Positions 1-7,998 of a DNA stretch of 64,000 nt are shown here, one piece after another. Positions within the stretch are counted from its first letter, which is position 1; each line of letters begins with the position of its first letter. The position numbers were made by a program, and so were the translations under genes. Under the pieces are notes generated by a model. It made no database searches. It had not been told where the DNA came from and worked only from the letters and a program-made list of their open reading frames with translations. Source of the DNA: Thiothrix fructosivorans (GTDB lineage Bacteria > Pseudomonadota > Gammaproteobacteria > Thiotrichales > Thiotrichaceae); NCBI RefSeq assembly GCF_017349355.1, contig NZ_JAFMPM010000006.1:62001-126000 (forward strand). The letters run 5' to 3'.

Positions 1-302
1 GTACCACCGTCGGCTGCACTCACGAGTCCGGTGTGCTGACTGTCTGCACCCGTGAACGCGCCTTTGCGATGCCCAAACAGCAGCGATTCTGCCAAGGTTT
101 CCGGCAATGCCGCGCAGTTAACGGTGATAAAGGCTTGTTTGGCACGAGGGCTGGTGGTGTGCATGGCACGCGCCACTAATTCCTTGCCTGTACCCGACGC
201 GCCAGTGATCAGCACGCTGGCATCGGTTTGTGCAATCAGGTGCGCGGAACGCAAGATGGCTTCCATCAGGGGGGAACGGGTAAGAATGTTCGTAAACTGC
301 AT
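1..302 (-). CDS. Sigma-54-dependent transcriptional activator, N-terminal part (cut by window edge)
   Basis: About 100 codons of an AAA+ enhancer-binding protein that runs off the left edge. It reads straight into the central domain: Walker A GASGTGKE at residues 34-41, then NCAALPE, then the GAFTGA loop at 81-86 that contacts sigma-54. Proteins of this family use ATP hydrolysis to open the sigma-54 polymerase complex. An in-frame stop at 324-326 means no receiver, GAF or PAS domain precedes the AAA+ module, as in PspF-type regulators; an ATG at 317 would add only five residues. The gene is divergent from the sugar kinase. The DNA-binding end is not in the window and no psp genes are seen, so the target is unknown. 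Confidence 0.85.
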   Translation of the reverse strand, partial: MQFTNILTRSPLMEAILRSAHLIAQTDASVLITGASGTGKELVARAMHTTSPRAKQAFITVNCAALPETLAESLLFGHRKGAFTGADSQHTGLVSAADGG

Positions 303-415
303 AGTAACGCCTGCCATTTTCGTCTATGTTCAACAAAGTCTGGCGTAATTTAGCATTGTTTAGCAAGAGCGTGTCATGACTTAAGGCAGATTTTGGGAAA
401 TGATCGGGGTAGCGC

Positions 416-1333
416 GTGCGTATTGGCATTGATTTGGGCGGAACGAAAATCGAAGTATTGTTGCTGGATGATGCGGGGCGGGAATGTTTCCGCAAACGTT
501 TGCCCACGCCGCAAGGTCAGTACGACGCTATTTTACAAACCATCAAGCAATTGGTGGATGAGGCAGAATACCATGCGGGGCAAGCCTGTAGCGTGGGTTT
601 GGGCACACCCGGAGCGATTTCACCCGCCACTGGCTTGATGAAAAATGCCAACTCCGTGGTATTGAATGGCAAACCCGTGCAACAGCATTTGGAAGCCTTG
701 CTACAACGCCCGGTGCGCATCGAAAACGATGCCAATTGCCTTGCCCTATCCGAAGCCACCGATGGCGCAGCCGCTGGCGGCGGGTGCGTGTTTGGTGTCA
801 TCGTCGGCACGGGTACGGGTGCGGGCATCGTGATCCACGGCAAGGTCTTAACCGGCGCAAATGCGATTGCGGGCGAATGGGGGCATAACCCATTACCGTG
901 GCCGCAACCGGATGAATTACCCGGCAAACCGTGTTATTGCGGCAAACACGGTTGCATCGAAACGTGGTTATCAGGAGTCGGCTTTGCAGCGGAATATCAG
1001 CTAGCCACTGGTACTACCCGCGCCTCGGCGGATATTGTGCGGTTGGCGACAACGGGCGATGCGCAGGCAGAACAGCTATTACAGGCTTACGAAGAGCGCA
1101 TGGCGAAAAGCCTTGCGCACGTCATCAATATCCTCGACCCCGACGTGATCGTACTCGGCGGAGGCATGTCGAATATTCAACGACTGTATACCAACGTACC
1201 GCAACGTTGGGGACGCTATGTATTTTCGGATCAGGTCAATACGCGCTTAGTTGCGCCCCATTTTGGGGATTCCAGCGGCGTGCGTGGTGCAGCATGGCTA
1301 GGAACTAACCACCTCGATAAAAACGGTTATTAA
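416..1333 (+). CDS. mak: ROK-family sugar kinase, Mak-type fructokinase
   Basis: A 305-residue ROK kinase that should phosphorylate a hexose, probably fructose, in the cytoplasm with ATP. The N-terminal phosphate loop IGIDLGGTKIE, the ENDANC active-site segment, and the zinc-binding CYCGKHGC motif near residues 172-179 are all present. The sequence follows E. coli Mak almost throughout, including LPTPQ, GEWGHNPLPW, the SLAHVINILDPDVIVLGGGMSN stretch (key residues NILDPD, GGGMSN) and the GDSSGVRGAAWL ending. The start is a GTG with a GGGGT ribosome site a few bases upstream. ROK proteins vary in substrate, so N-acetylglucosamine or glucose cannot be excluded. Its 3' end overlaps the convergent next gene by 29 bases. 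Confidence 0.88.
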   Translation: MRIGIDLGGTKIEVLLLDDAGRECFRKRLPTPQGQYDAILQTIKQLVDEAEYHAGQACSVGLGTPGAISPATGLMKNANSVVLNGKPVQQHLEALLQRPVRIENDANCLALSEATDGAAAGGGCVFGVIVGTGTGAGIVIHGKVLTGANAIAGEWGHNPLPWPQPDELPGKPCYCGKHGCIETWLSGVGFAAEYQLATGTTRASADIVRLATTGDAQAEQLLQAYEERMAKSLAHVINILDPDVIVLGGGMSNIQRLYTNVPQRWGRYVFSDQVNTRLVAPHFGDSSGVRGAAWLGTNHLDKNGY

Positions 1334-1718
1334 CCCCCAGTGGTCTGGGTGGTATAACGCTGGGGCTTGCACTAGGTAACGGTAACGGAGTCACCACAGC
1401 TCGCGGCAAAATAATGGGTTGAATGCCTAACAGCGTTAAGCTAGCCTGATGATCCACCGCTGCATCCGCCCGAAACGGGATGGATTGATTTTCCGAAAAC
1501 GAACACGAACCACCATACGTCATCAGCAAACTGTGTAACGCTGCCGCACCTTGATCACGGCGGTGGGTGCAATGGGTGAGCTTGCCTGCATTGATGCCAA
1601 AGCGGCACGAGGTGTTATTGTCAGTGGCAATATAGAACGTACCAGTCTGTTTATGCCCAAGCACAACAGCTAGTCGCTCCAGAATTTGCGCCAGTGTGAG
1701 GGATGAATGCCTTTCCAT
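1305..1718 (-). CDS. Small protein with a DUF4388/PATAN-like domain
   Basis: A 137-residue protein, no signal peptide. The first 80 residues resemble the DUF4388 domain: an amphipathic N-terminal helix with LAQILERLAVV, then beta strands with GTFYIATDN and FGINAGKLTHCTH, a small helix, and a closing strand with GSCSFSE. Such domains are usually parts of signalling or GTPase-activating proteins, but this one stands alone with a proline-rich tail of about 55 residues. The ATG at 1718 has a GAGG site six bases upstream. It converges on the mak-like gene with overlapping 3' ends. The domain call rests on pattern, not alignment; function unknown. Confidence 0.6.
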   Translation of the reverse strand: MERHSSLTLAQILERLAVVLGHKQTGTFYIATDNNTSCRFGINAGKLTHCTHRRDQGAAALHSLLMTYGGSCSFSENQSIPFRADAAVDHQASLTLLGIQPIILPRAVVTPLPLPSASPSVIPPRPLGVNNRFYRGG

Positions 1719-1812
1719 AGAAACCTCTGGGGTGATAATGCGCTAGTTATTGGTGGTTACTGCTGGAAAGGTAGCAATAACCGTACCACTTTAGGCAAAC
1801 CTCCCCCACAAC

Positions 1813-1843
1813 GGTGGCATAGTCACGACATAACCATGCCACC
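1813..1843 (-). terminator. Hairpin downstream of the vWA gene
   Basis: An inverted repeat with perfect 8-base arms (GGTGGCAT / ATGCCACC) and a 15-base loop lies 15 bases beyond the stop of the vWA gene on the minus strand. There is no clear T-run after it, so it may be a Rho-independent terminator of low efficiency or an mRNA-end stabiliser. Confidence 0.4.
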
Positions 1844-1858
1844 CAACGGTTTGACGGC

Positions 1859-3085
1859 TTAGCTCTTGCACAAATCAAACTCAAAGCATTCATTGAGTAT
1901 TTGATTGATGGTCACACCAAAGCATACCGCGCCCAGTTTCAACTGGTATTTGCCTGCGCGTGCACCACGCGTATACAGCACAAACTCACGGGATTTACAG
2001 GTCGGCTGATTGTCGTGGCAATGCGTAATATCCCCGAAACAAATCGGTCCAATGGGGACAACCATCACGGATGGCGTACCATCCGGCAAATACGGCACAG
2101 CATTGCCAGCGGCATCCACCACTTGCAGGTAATTGATCATGACATTGGTGAAGTCGATATTGGTATAGCAGTTACACAGGGTAATGCACAAAATTTCCAC
2201 GTCATCGGTTTCCATGTGGTCACACTTGCTGTCACCCCATGCGATGGACATACACGGTTTAATCTCTGGCAACTTGACCGCTTTACAACGCTTGCAGGCA
2301 TTGCAAATAGCTTCGGTCAATAGCGTGGTGTATTCCTCCACGGTCGGGGGATTGCCGATAAAGGCAGCACCACCCGTTTGCGCGGCGAGATCGTGGTAAT
2401 TTTGCACCGTCGCGGGGTTAGATGCACCAGAACCGGGCGCAAGGTGCAAAAAGACACTGACCTGATTTGCCTGTGCTGCTGCAATGGCGTTGCTGGTCGC
2501 CAACGTATCACTCGCATTTTGCGGATCGCCCTGATCAAGCGCTTCGTCGCTGATGTAGAAAATGCTGCGACAAGCGCCTTCTCGCCAATCAAAACAGCGC
2601 GACAAATCGTTAATCGCATCCGCACCCTCTTCCATTTGCCCCTGCGCACTGCCGGAATTGGTCGTGGAAGCGGCAAAAGCACAGGGTGCGCCCCCATGAG
2701 TGAGGTAATCGCGGTAGGTTTCAGTGAATTGCGTACCTGCAAAACTGCCTTCGATACCCAACCATGTCACGCGCAAATGATTGGGGCAACGCTCGAACGC
2801 GGCTTGAATGGCTTGCTCAGCCGCTGCCGACACCGCCGCCGCCTTACCAGACATCGAGCCACTGGTATCAATCAAAACTACGAGGTCGGCGAGGCGCTGG
2901 TGATCCCCACACGGGGTACAATCACACGGCTCACGCTCGTCGCAGGGTTGTAAGTGCTTCTGTTTTTGCCCGCATTTACGCGCCACGTGTTCATCCACTT
3001 TTTGCATAATTTGATGGCATTTTTTACGCGGATTAGGATGCTTTTCATCAAGCATAGCGCTTAACGATTCCTTATAGAATTCCAT
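1859..3085 (-). CDS. Cysteine-rich von Willebrand factor A domain protein
   Basis: A 408-residue protein with a vWA domain beginning near residue 65. The MIDAS metal site DTSGS is at 73-77, so Mg-dependent ligand binding is likely. There is no signal peptide or membrane segment, yet the protein carries about 24 cysteines, many in clusters: CDEREPCDCTPC before the vWA domain, ICNACKRCK after it, and more through the C-terminal 130 residues, which match no family I recognise. The clusters suggest metal binding (inference). The ATG at 3085 is chosen because AGGAG sits eight bases upstream; an upstream in-frame start at 3103 lacks this. It has no operon partner; function unknown. Confidence 0.7.
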   Translation of the reverse strand: MEFYKESLSAMLDEKHPNPRKKCHQIMQKVDEHVARKCGQKQKHLQPCDEREPCDCTPCGDHQRLADLVVLIDTSGSMSGKAAAVSAAAEQAIQAAFERCPNHLRVTWLGIEGSFAGTQFTETYRDYLTHGGAPCAFAASTTNSGSAQGQMEEGADAINDLSRCFDWREGACRSIFYISDEALDQGDPQNASDTLATSNAIAAAQANQVSVFLHLAPGSGASNPATVQNYHDLAAQTGGAAFIGNPPTVEEYTTLLTEAICNACKRCKAVKLPEIKPCMSIAWGDSKCDHMETDDVEILCITLCNCYTNIDFTNVMINYLQVVDAAGNAVPYLPDGTPSVMVVPIGPICFGDITHCHDNQPTCKSREFVLYTRGARAGKYQLKLGAVCFGVTINQILNECFEFDLCKS

Positions 3086-3223
3086 GACGATTCTCCTTTT
3101 CAATGATGTAGTTAGCCCTTAATAACCTGTAACAATAACGTGTTATTAATTTAATCATCACCTCAAAGAGAGCAGAGAACCATCACCTTAATACGGTATT
3201 TTTTTTGACATATATAACGCACT

Positions 3224-3973
3224 CTAGTGATTATTATTAATATTGATAATAACTGGTTTTGCGAAGAGTTTAGCCACCAGCGTTGAAAAATCCAGCGACA
3301 GTGGCGCAATCAAGTTCAAAATATCGGCACTGTACGGATGGGTAAATTGCAACGTATGTGCGTGCAATAGCAACCGCTGGCAATCGAATTGCTCTCGAAA
3401 CAAGCTATTATGTTTGCCATCCCCATGAGTCGTGTCGCCGACAATCGGGTGAAAAATATGTTTCAGGTGGCGGCGGAGCTGGTGTTTACGCCCCGTTTTG
3501 GGTTGCAATTCGAGTAGCGAATAACGGGCGCTAGCATAACGTCCCACGGGGTATGGCAATTCAGTCGTGGCAAGGCGCTGGTAATACGTCAGCGCTACCT
3601 GCGCCGGTTTATCTAGATCCGCGTGGGCATCCGCCATTTTATCGAGTTCCTCCCTGAGCGGATAATCAATCACCCCACTCTCAGCCGTATGCCCACGCAC
3701 CACCGCACGGTAGGTTTTTTGCACCTGCCCTGCGGTAAATTGTGTGTTCAGGCATCGCGCTGTGTCGCTGTCGAGCGCAAACAGCAATACGCCAGAGGTG
3801 GGTTTATCGAGCCGATGCACCGGATACACCTTTTGCCCAATCTGGTCACGCGTAAGCTGAATAGCAAAGCGCGTTTCGTGGCGGTCAATCAGGCTGCGGT
3901 GTACCAGCAACCCGGCAGGTTTATTGATGGCGACGAGGTAGGGGTCGCGGTAGAGTATTTCCAGCATGGGCAT
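3224..3973 (-). CDS. truC: tRNA pseudouridine(65) synthase TruC
   Basis: A 249-residue RluA-family pseudouridine synthase. The catalytic motif HRLDKPTSG is at 53-61 with the nucleophilic aspartate at 56, preceded by the KPAGLLVHRS loop. The conserved QVALTYY, GRKHQLRRH and GDTTHGDGKHN segments match TruC, which modifies U65 of certain tRNAs; the length fits TruC (about 260 residues) better than the larger ribosomal enzymes RluC or RluD, which carry an S4 domain. The ATG at 3973 puts the first strand at residue 3; the open frame runs further upstream but without homology. It is divergent from the CBS gene, about 60 bases away. Confidence 0.86.
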   Translation of the reverse strand: MPMLEILYRDPYLVAINKPAGLLVHRSLIDRHETRFAIQLTRDQIGQKVYPVHRLDKPTSGVLLFALDSDTARCLNTQFTAGQVQKTYRAVVRGHTAESGVIDYPLREELDKMADAHADLDKPAQVALTYYQRLATTELPYPVGRYASARYSLLELQPKTGRKHQLRRHLKHIFHPIVGDTTHGDGKHNSLFREQFDCQRLLLHAHTLQFTHPYSADILNLIAPLSLDFSTLVAKLFAKPVIININNNH

Positions 3974-4034
3974 GTGCGTTTTCCGTGGAGGGGGGCTAGT
4001 ATTATAAGGGTGGGAAGCGGAGCGAAGGAGGAAA

Positions 4035-4466
4035 ATGATGCAAACGATACAACAGGTACTCGCCAAAAAAGGCGGTGAAGTGTTCAGCACCAGTCCGTCA
4101 GTTGCGGTGATTGAAGCGATTAAAACGATGGCTGAGAAAAAAGTAGGCGCATTGCTGGTATTGGAGGATGGCAAACTCAAAGGCATTATCTCGGAACAGG
4201 ATTACACCCGCAAAGTGATCCTGACCTGTCTTGATGCTGACAAAATGCGGGTGGAAGACATCATGACACGGCAGATCGTGGTGACACGACCTGACCAGTC
4301 GATTCAAGAGGTGATGGCAATCATGACCGACAAGCGCATCCGCCACCTGCCGGTGATGGTGGATGGCGAGTTGGTCGGGCTAGTGTCGATTGGCGATCTG
4401 GTCAAAGAAGTCATTTCTGAACAGCAGTTTATGATCACGCAATTGGTGCGGTATATTCAAGGGTAG
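4035..4466 (+). CDS. Two-CBS-domain protein
   Basis: A 143-residue cytoplasmic protein made almost entirely of a tandem CBS pair (about residues 10-65 and 75-130). Both repeats show the usual features: VGALLVLEDGKLKGIISEQD in the first, then VEDIMTR and IRHLPVMVDGELVGLVSIGD in the second. CBS pairs bind adenosine nucleotides and act as energy or redox sensors. No effector domain is attached, so it probably acts on a partner. AGGAGG lies at 4026-4031; the ATG at 4038 is better spaced than the one at 4035, a one-residue difference. It converges on ycaO with one base between the stops. Confidence 0.87.
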   Translation: MMQTIQQVLAKKGGEVFSTSPSVAVIEAIKTMAEKKVGALLVLEDGKLKGIISEQDYTRKVILTCLDADKMRVEDIMTRQIVVTRPDQSIQEVMAIMTDKRIRHLPVMVDGELVGLVSIGDLVKEVISEQQFMITQLVRYIQG

Positions 4467-4467
4467 T

Positions 4468-6192
4468 TCAGGCTTGCAGTGTCGGATGCACCTTCCGGTA
4501 TGCTGCCAATAAACGCTGGTGCATGTCGCAGCCGTGCAATTCCAGCGTCGGCGCAGCTATGCCCCAGAAACGCAAACTGCCATCCAGCAGGCCTTGCGCC
4601 TGTTGCAATGCGGTTGCGCCGTACAGCAAACTAATGTTCGGTGAATAACCCTCGACATCATCCATATCCAGCAAGGCTTCGATACAGCGGTACACACGGC
4701 GGCGTTCTTCACTGATTTGCTCGAAATGGCGAATCCACTGGCAACCTTCACGGATAGCATCTTCATCATCCATCGCCAATGCCAGCAAGGTTTTCAACTC
4801 ACCCACGCGCAAATCCGCCCACAAAGACCCCGCGTCCGGCGCAAGCCCAATCAAGGCGGCGACGGGCTGGTGATCATCCACGCCCAGCTCTTCGATGGTA
4901 TCAAACAGCTCAGTGCATTCTTCATCTTCCAGTTCCGGTAAATGCAGAATCGCTTCACGCACTGCATTACCCGTGCTGTTATTATCCCACTCCAAATCTT
5001 CGATCTGATAGATTTCGGACATTTCCGGCACAATAATACGGCAGGCATACACGCCCAAATGCTCGTAATCCATGATGTACGCGTCGCAATCTTCCGCATA
5101 AACACGCTCCAGCAAATACTGGCATTCTTCCTGCGTGGTGCCGCTGAAATTCCAATCCACGAATTCATGGTCTGGCTCGCTCCACAAGAAATCCCAGTGA
5201 ATCGGGCCACTAGAATCAATGAAATGCGTTTCCAGATTTTGCGGGCTAGCCACGTCTTCCAACTCAAAACTGGGTTCGGAGAAACCTGCCAAGCGATCCA
5301 ACGCCCTGCCCTGCAATAACTCGGTCAAAGCACGTTCCAATGCCACTTCAAAGCGCGGATGTGCGCCAAAGCTAGCGTAACAACCTTGATCGTCGGGGTT
5401 CAGCAAGGTCACACACATCACCGGATATTCCCCACCCAATGACGCATCTTTCACCAGAATACCGAAACCCGCGTCACGCAACGCCTGAATTCCCGCCTCA
5501 ATGTGTGGATAACGCGCAATCACCGCCGCTGGTACATCCGGCAGACAGATTCCCTCAGCAATAATGCGGAACTTGATGTGGCGCTCAAAAATTTCCGATA
5601 AGGCTTGGGTACGCGCTTCGGTAGCAGTATTGCCCGCCGACATGCCATTACTGACATATAAGTTGCCGACCACATTGACAGGAAACCATACCGTTGTGCC
5701 GTCGCTTTGGCGCACATACGGCAACGCACAAATGCCGCGCTCTTCATTACCGGAGTTCAGGTCAACCAGTTTAGGCGCATCCAACGCAGATTCAGGATCG
5801 TAAAAGCTTAAGGTGGACTCATCCAGCAAGCCTGCGGGTAATTGCCCGCTACCATCCAAGGGAAACCATTGCTCGCTGGGGTGATGCACGAAATTGCTAT
5901 TGGCGATGGTTTTGCCCAGATAAAAATCTGCCCAGAAATAGTTGGTGCTGAGGCGTTCAAAGTATTCGCCTAACGCACTCGCCAACGCGGCTTTAGCGGA
6001 TGAACCTTTGCCATTGGTAAATAACATCGGGCAATCGCGGTCGCGAATGTGTACTGACCACACGTTAGCCACGGGATTCAGCCAAGAGGCTTCTTCAATA
6101 GTAAAGCCGATGCGCTGGAGTTTTTCCTGCATCGTCGCGATAGAGGCTTCCAGTGCGGCATCTTTGCCCGGAATAAAGGTTTGTGCTGGCAT
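4468..6192 (-). CDS. ycaO: YcaO, ribosomal protein S12 methylthiolation accessory protein
   Basis: A 574-residue YcaO protein, colinear with E. coli YcaO (586 residues): shared blocks include QTFIPGKDAALE at the start, ASWLNPVANVWSVHIRD, NGKGSSAKAALASALGEYFE, VSNGMSAGNTATEA, LGGEYPVMCV, FASFGAHP-type residues and ETHFIDSSG. The central YcaO domain binds ATP and activates backbone amides by phosphorylation; E. coli YcaO assists RimO in methylthiolating Asp88 of S12. The C-terminal extension of about 170 residues, typical of the E. coli type and not of thiazole-forming cyclodehydratases, is present. No precursor peptide, dehydrogenase or transporter gene lies nearby, so a RiPP role is unlikely. 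rimO is not in the window. Confidence 0.9.
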   Translation of the reverse strand: MPAQTFIPGKDAALEASIATMQEKLQRIGFTIEEASWLNPVANVWSVHIRDRDCPMLFTNGKGSSAKAALASALGEYFERLSTNYFWADFYLGKTIANSNFVHHPSEQWFPLDGSGQLPAGLLDESTLSFYDPESALDAPKLVDLNSGNEERGICALPYVRQSDGTTVWFPVNVVGNLYVSNGMSAGNTATEARTQALSEIFERHIKFRIIAEGICLPDVPAAVIARYPHIEAGIQALRDAGFGILVKDASLGGEYPVMCVTLLNPDDQGCYASFGAHPRFEVALERALTELLQGRALDRLAGFSEPSFELEDVASPQNLETHFIDSSGPIHWDFLWSEPDHEFVDWNFSGTTQEECQYLLERVYAEDCDAYIMDYEHLGVYACRIIVPEMSEIYQIEDLEWDNNSTGNAVREAILHLPELEDEECTELFDTIEELGVDDHQPVAALIGLAPDAGSLWADLRVGELKTLLALAMDDEDAIREGCQWIRHFEQISEERRRVYRCIEALLDMDDVEGYSPNISLLYGATALQQAQGLLDGSLRFWGIAAPTLELHGCDMHQRLLAAYRKVHPTLQA

Positions 6193-6347
6193 GAGGGGAA
6201 CTCAGTTGGGGGTGGTTCGTCAAACTTTAGGTGAACCATTTTAGCGCACTGCACAAACAGGCGTCTTATTATTCGTTATAATTAGAGGATATTGTTATGA
6301 CTACATGTTGCAGTCCCGCTTTAAAAATAGACAAAAAGGAAGGTTGT

Positions 6348-6857
6348 ATGTCACGGAGTGACGCTTCCAGCAAAAATTGGTTAATACTCGCGCTGCTATC
6401 GGTGTTACTGATCGTGGGGTTAGGGTATGCCATTCAGCACTTGCGCAGTGTCCATGCCGAAGCAACCACCACCGATGGCTTAGGTGAGCTACGCACGCGT
6501 CTCTTAGCTGACCCTAGCAGCGTTAGTGGTAATTGGTTGCGCACCCTAAACCCATTGGTCAAAACCGTACAAGGAGATGTGGTGTGGAACAGTGCGCAAC
6601 AACAAGGCGTCATGCGCTTTATCGACTTGCCCAAGCCGAAAGCAGGCACATTTTATCAATTGTGGTTATACGATGCACGCGGTTCAAGCAGTGAACCTGT
6701 TTCAGGAGGAATCGTCACGCAAGGCGCGGGAGATAACGAATTACTGGCGCTCATTGAATCACCGCAAGTGGTGAATGAACCGTATAAATTCGAATTCAAA
6801 CTACACCTTGCCCCTCAGACAACGGATGGCAAAGTGCTGCTCATGATGCAGCCTTAA
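6348..6857 (+). CDS. Membrane-anchored protein with an RskA-type (anti-sigma-K) C-terminal domain
   Basis: A 169-residue single-pass protein: a membrane segment at about residues 10-30, then a periplasmic part ending in an RskA-like domain with the hallmark FIDLPKPKAGTFYQLWLYD. Genuine anti-sigma factors of this family have a cytoplasmic zinc-finger anti-sigma domain before the helix; here only about ten residues precede it and no ECF sigma gene is adjacent, so it is either a stand-alone sensor domain or a decayed anti-sigma factor. AAGGA seven bases ahead supports the ATG at 6348. An in-frame ATG at 6297 is also possible but lies only about eight bases after the expected start of transcription from the TATAAT at 6277-6282. 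Confidence 0.65.
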   Translation: MSRSDASSKNWLILALLSVLLIVGLGYAIQHLRSVHAEATTTDGLGELRTRLLADPSSVSGNWLRTLNPLVKTVQGDVVWNSAQQQGVMRFIDLPKPKAGTFYQLWLYDARGSSSEPVSGGIVTQGAGDNELLALIESPQVVNEPYKFEFKLHLAPQTTDGKVLLMMQP

Positions 6858-7072
6858 TGGGGCTTCACTGGCAGTGGCTGGCGTTTACTGGAAGACAAAA
6901 TAATATTCATCCCCACCGATAACACCACTAATATGCCTAACATGTGAAAGAGCTCAGCCATGGGTAATTGTAAAAAACTTAGACCATAAAAAAAAGCGAC
7001 TAAGATAAAGCCTAACGAATCAATCCAATTATCGACAACTGATCGCATTATTTTATAAAGTTCATTCATCAC
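6854..7072 (-). CDS. Small two-helix membrane protein
   Basis: A 72-residue protein with two predicted membrane helices, around residues 17-33 and 40-60, and a short basic tail (SSSKRQPLPVKPH). GGAGG eight bases upstream favours the GTG at 7072, with an ATG one codon later. Its last codons overlap the stop of the convergent anti-sigma-like gene by four bases. I do not recognise a family. Good start signal and length make it a likely real gene. Confidence 0.55.
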   Translation of the reverse strand: MMNELYKIMRSVVDNWIDSLGFILVAFFYGLSFLQLPMAELFHMLGILVVLSVGMNIILSSSKRQPLPVKPH

Positions 7073-7238
7073 CGTTACATCCTCCAGCTAATCCTTGCTA
7101 ATAAAGTATCCATTAAGTCTAGATAATGGTCAGACTAACTAACAACGCTTGAACCTTACCTTAATGTTTCAGTGAATTATTGTATACCCCCCATTAGGCT
7201 ATTATGCTTAGCAGATTTTGGATAAACAGGCATTACAG

Positions 7239-7934
7239 ATGAGTGATAGCACACCAGTTGAATTCACCGCGAGCAATGATTCGCATCAATTACTCAAACA
7301 CGAACTTGCCCAACGTCAAGCACAGTTGATGCAATTAACCCCTGCCAGCAACCCGCTGGAACGTGCCCATGTGCAGTACGAAATTGCTGAAATCATGCTG
7401 GAGCTGGAAGAGCCGGGGATGCGCGAAGCCGCGTGGGGCATGACGCGTGAGTCGTTTGAGATTTTCCGCGACCAAGCGCAATGGGAAGATGCAGTGCGTT
7501 GCTGTGACGTACTGTTCCGCTGTGATTTGCCTGCATCTGTGCCCGCATTAGGGAATGGTTTGTGGCTGGCTGTCACCTATCCCATTGATCCACAAGTGAC
7601 CATTATGATGCTCAACAACCTGATTGACGCCACGCCACCGCAAGCAGATGGCGCAGCCGTCGCCGCAACCGTAGCGCACTACATCGCCGATTTGCGCTTA
7701 GAAGGTGAAAAACGTGACAGCATGATGTTCCTCACCAGCGCCATGCTCGGCAAAGTGGCAGAACGTCATAGCAAGGTGAATTCACAGGAAGCCATGAATC
7801 TGTGGCTCAATCGGTTGGATTTGCTGAACCCTAAAGTCTTTTTGCCACGTTTAGGGCAAGTGATTGATGCCATCGTAGAAAATCAATGGTGGTATGACCG
7901 TGACGTATTACGCGCCAGCCTACCCGTACATTAA
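7239..7934 (+). CDS. Conserved-looking helical protein of unknown function
   Basis: A 231-residue cytoplasmic protein, predicted all-helical, with no signal peptide, membrane segment or catalytic motif I recognise. It has a repeat-like look: YEIAEIMLELEEPGMREAAWGMTRESFEIF followed by WEDAVRCCDVLF suggests two TPR-like helical hairpins near residues 45-95 (key residues EEPGMREAA, WEDAV), and the C-terminal half keeps Leu-rich helices. The ATG at 7239 is preferred to an in-frame TTG at 7218, though neither has a strong ribosome site. It stands alone between unrelated genes and is followed by a hairpin terminator. Confidence 0.6.
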   Translation: MSDSTPVEFTASNDSHQLLKHELAQRQAQLMQLTPASNPLERAHVQYEIAEIMLELEEPGMREAAWGMTRESFEIFRDQAQWEDAVRCCDVLFRCDLPASVPALGNGLWLAVTYPIDPQVTIMMLNNLIDATPPQADGAAVAATVAHYIADLRLEGEKRDSMMFLTSAMLGKVAERHSKVNSQEAMNLWLNRLDLLNPKVFLPRLGQVIDAIVENQWWYDRDVLRASLPVH

Positions 7935-7942
7935 TTAATGGT

Positions 7943-7988
7943 AATAATCGCAACCGTCTATTTTTCGTATTAGCCGGTTGCGATTATT
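7943..7988. terminator. Bidirectional hairpin terminator
   Basis: Perfect 14-base inverted repeat (AATAATCGCAACCG / CGGTTGCGATTATT) with an 18-base loop, placed nine bases after the stop of the plus-strand gene and ten bases beyond the stop of the convergent lipoprotein gene. It suits both directions; the T-runs are short. Confidence 0.6.
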
Positions 7989-7998
7989 CTCAAAGATT

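Noticed and set aside
343-356. Sigma-54 promoter between the activator and mak
   Set aside because: A GG and GC pair occurs, but with nine rather than ten bases between them and poor flanking match.
2378-2953. 191-codon plus-strand frame opposite the vWA gene
   Set aside because: The minus-strand frame has a clear MIDAS motif and ribosome site; the plus frame has neither.
4468-6192. RiPP (thiazole/oxazole peptide) cluster around ycaO
   Set aside because: The protein follows E. coli YcaO along its length including the C-terminal extension, and no precursor peptide, dehydrogenase or exporter gene is near.
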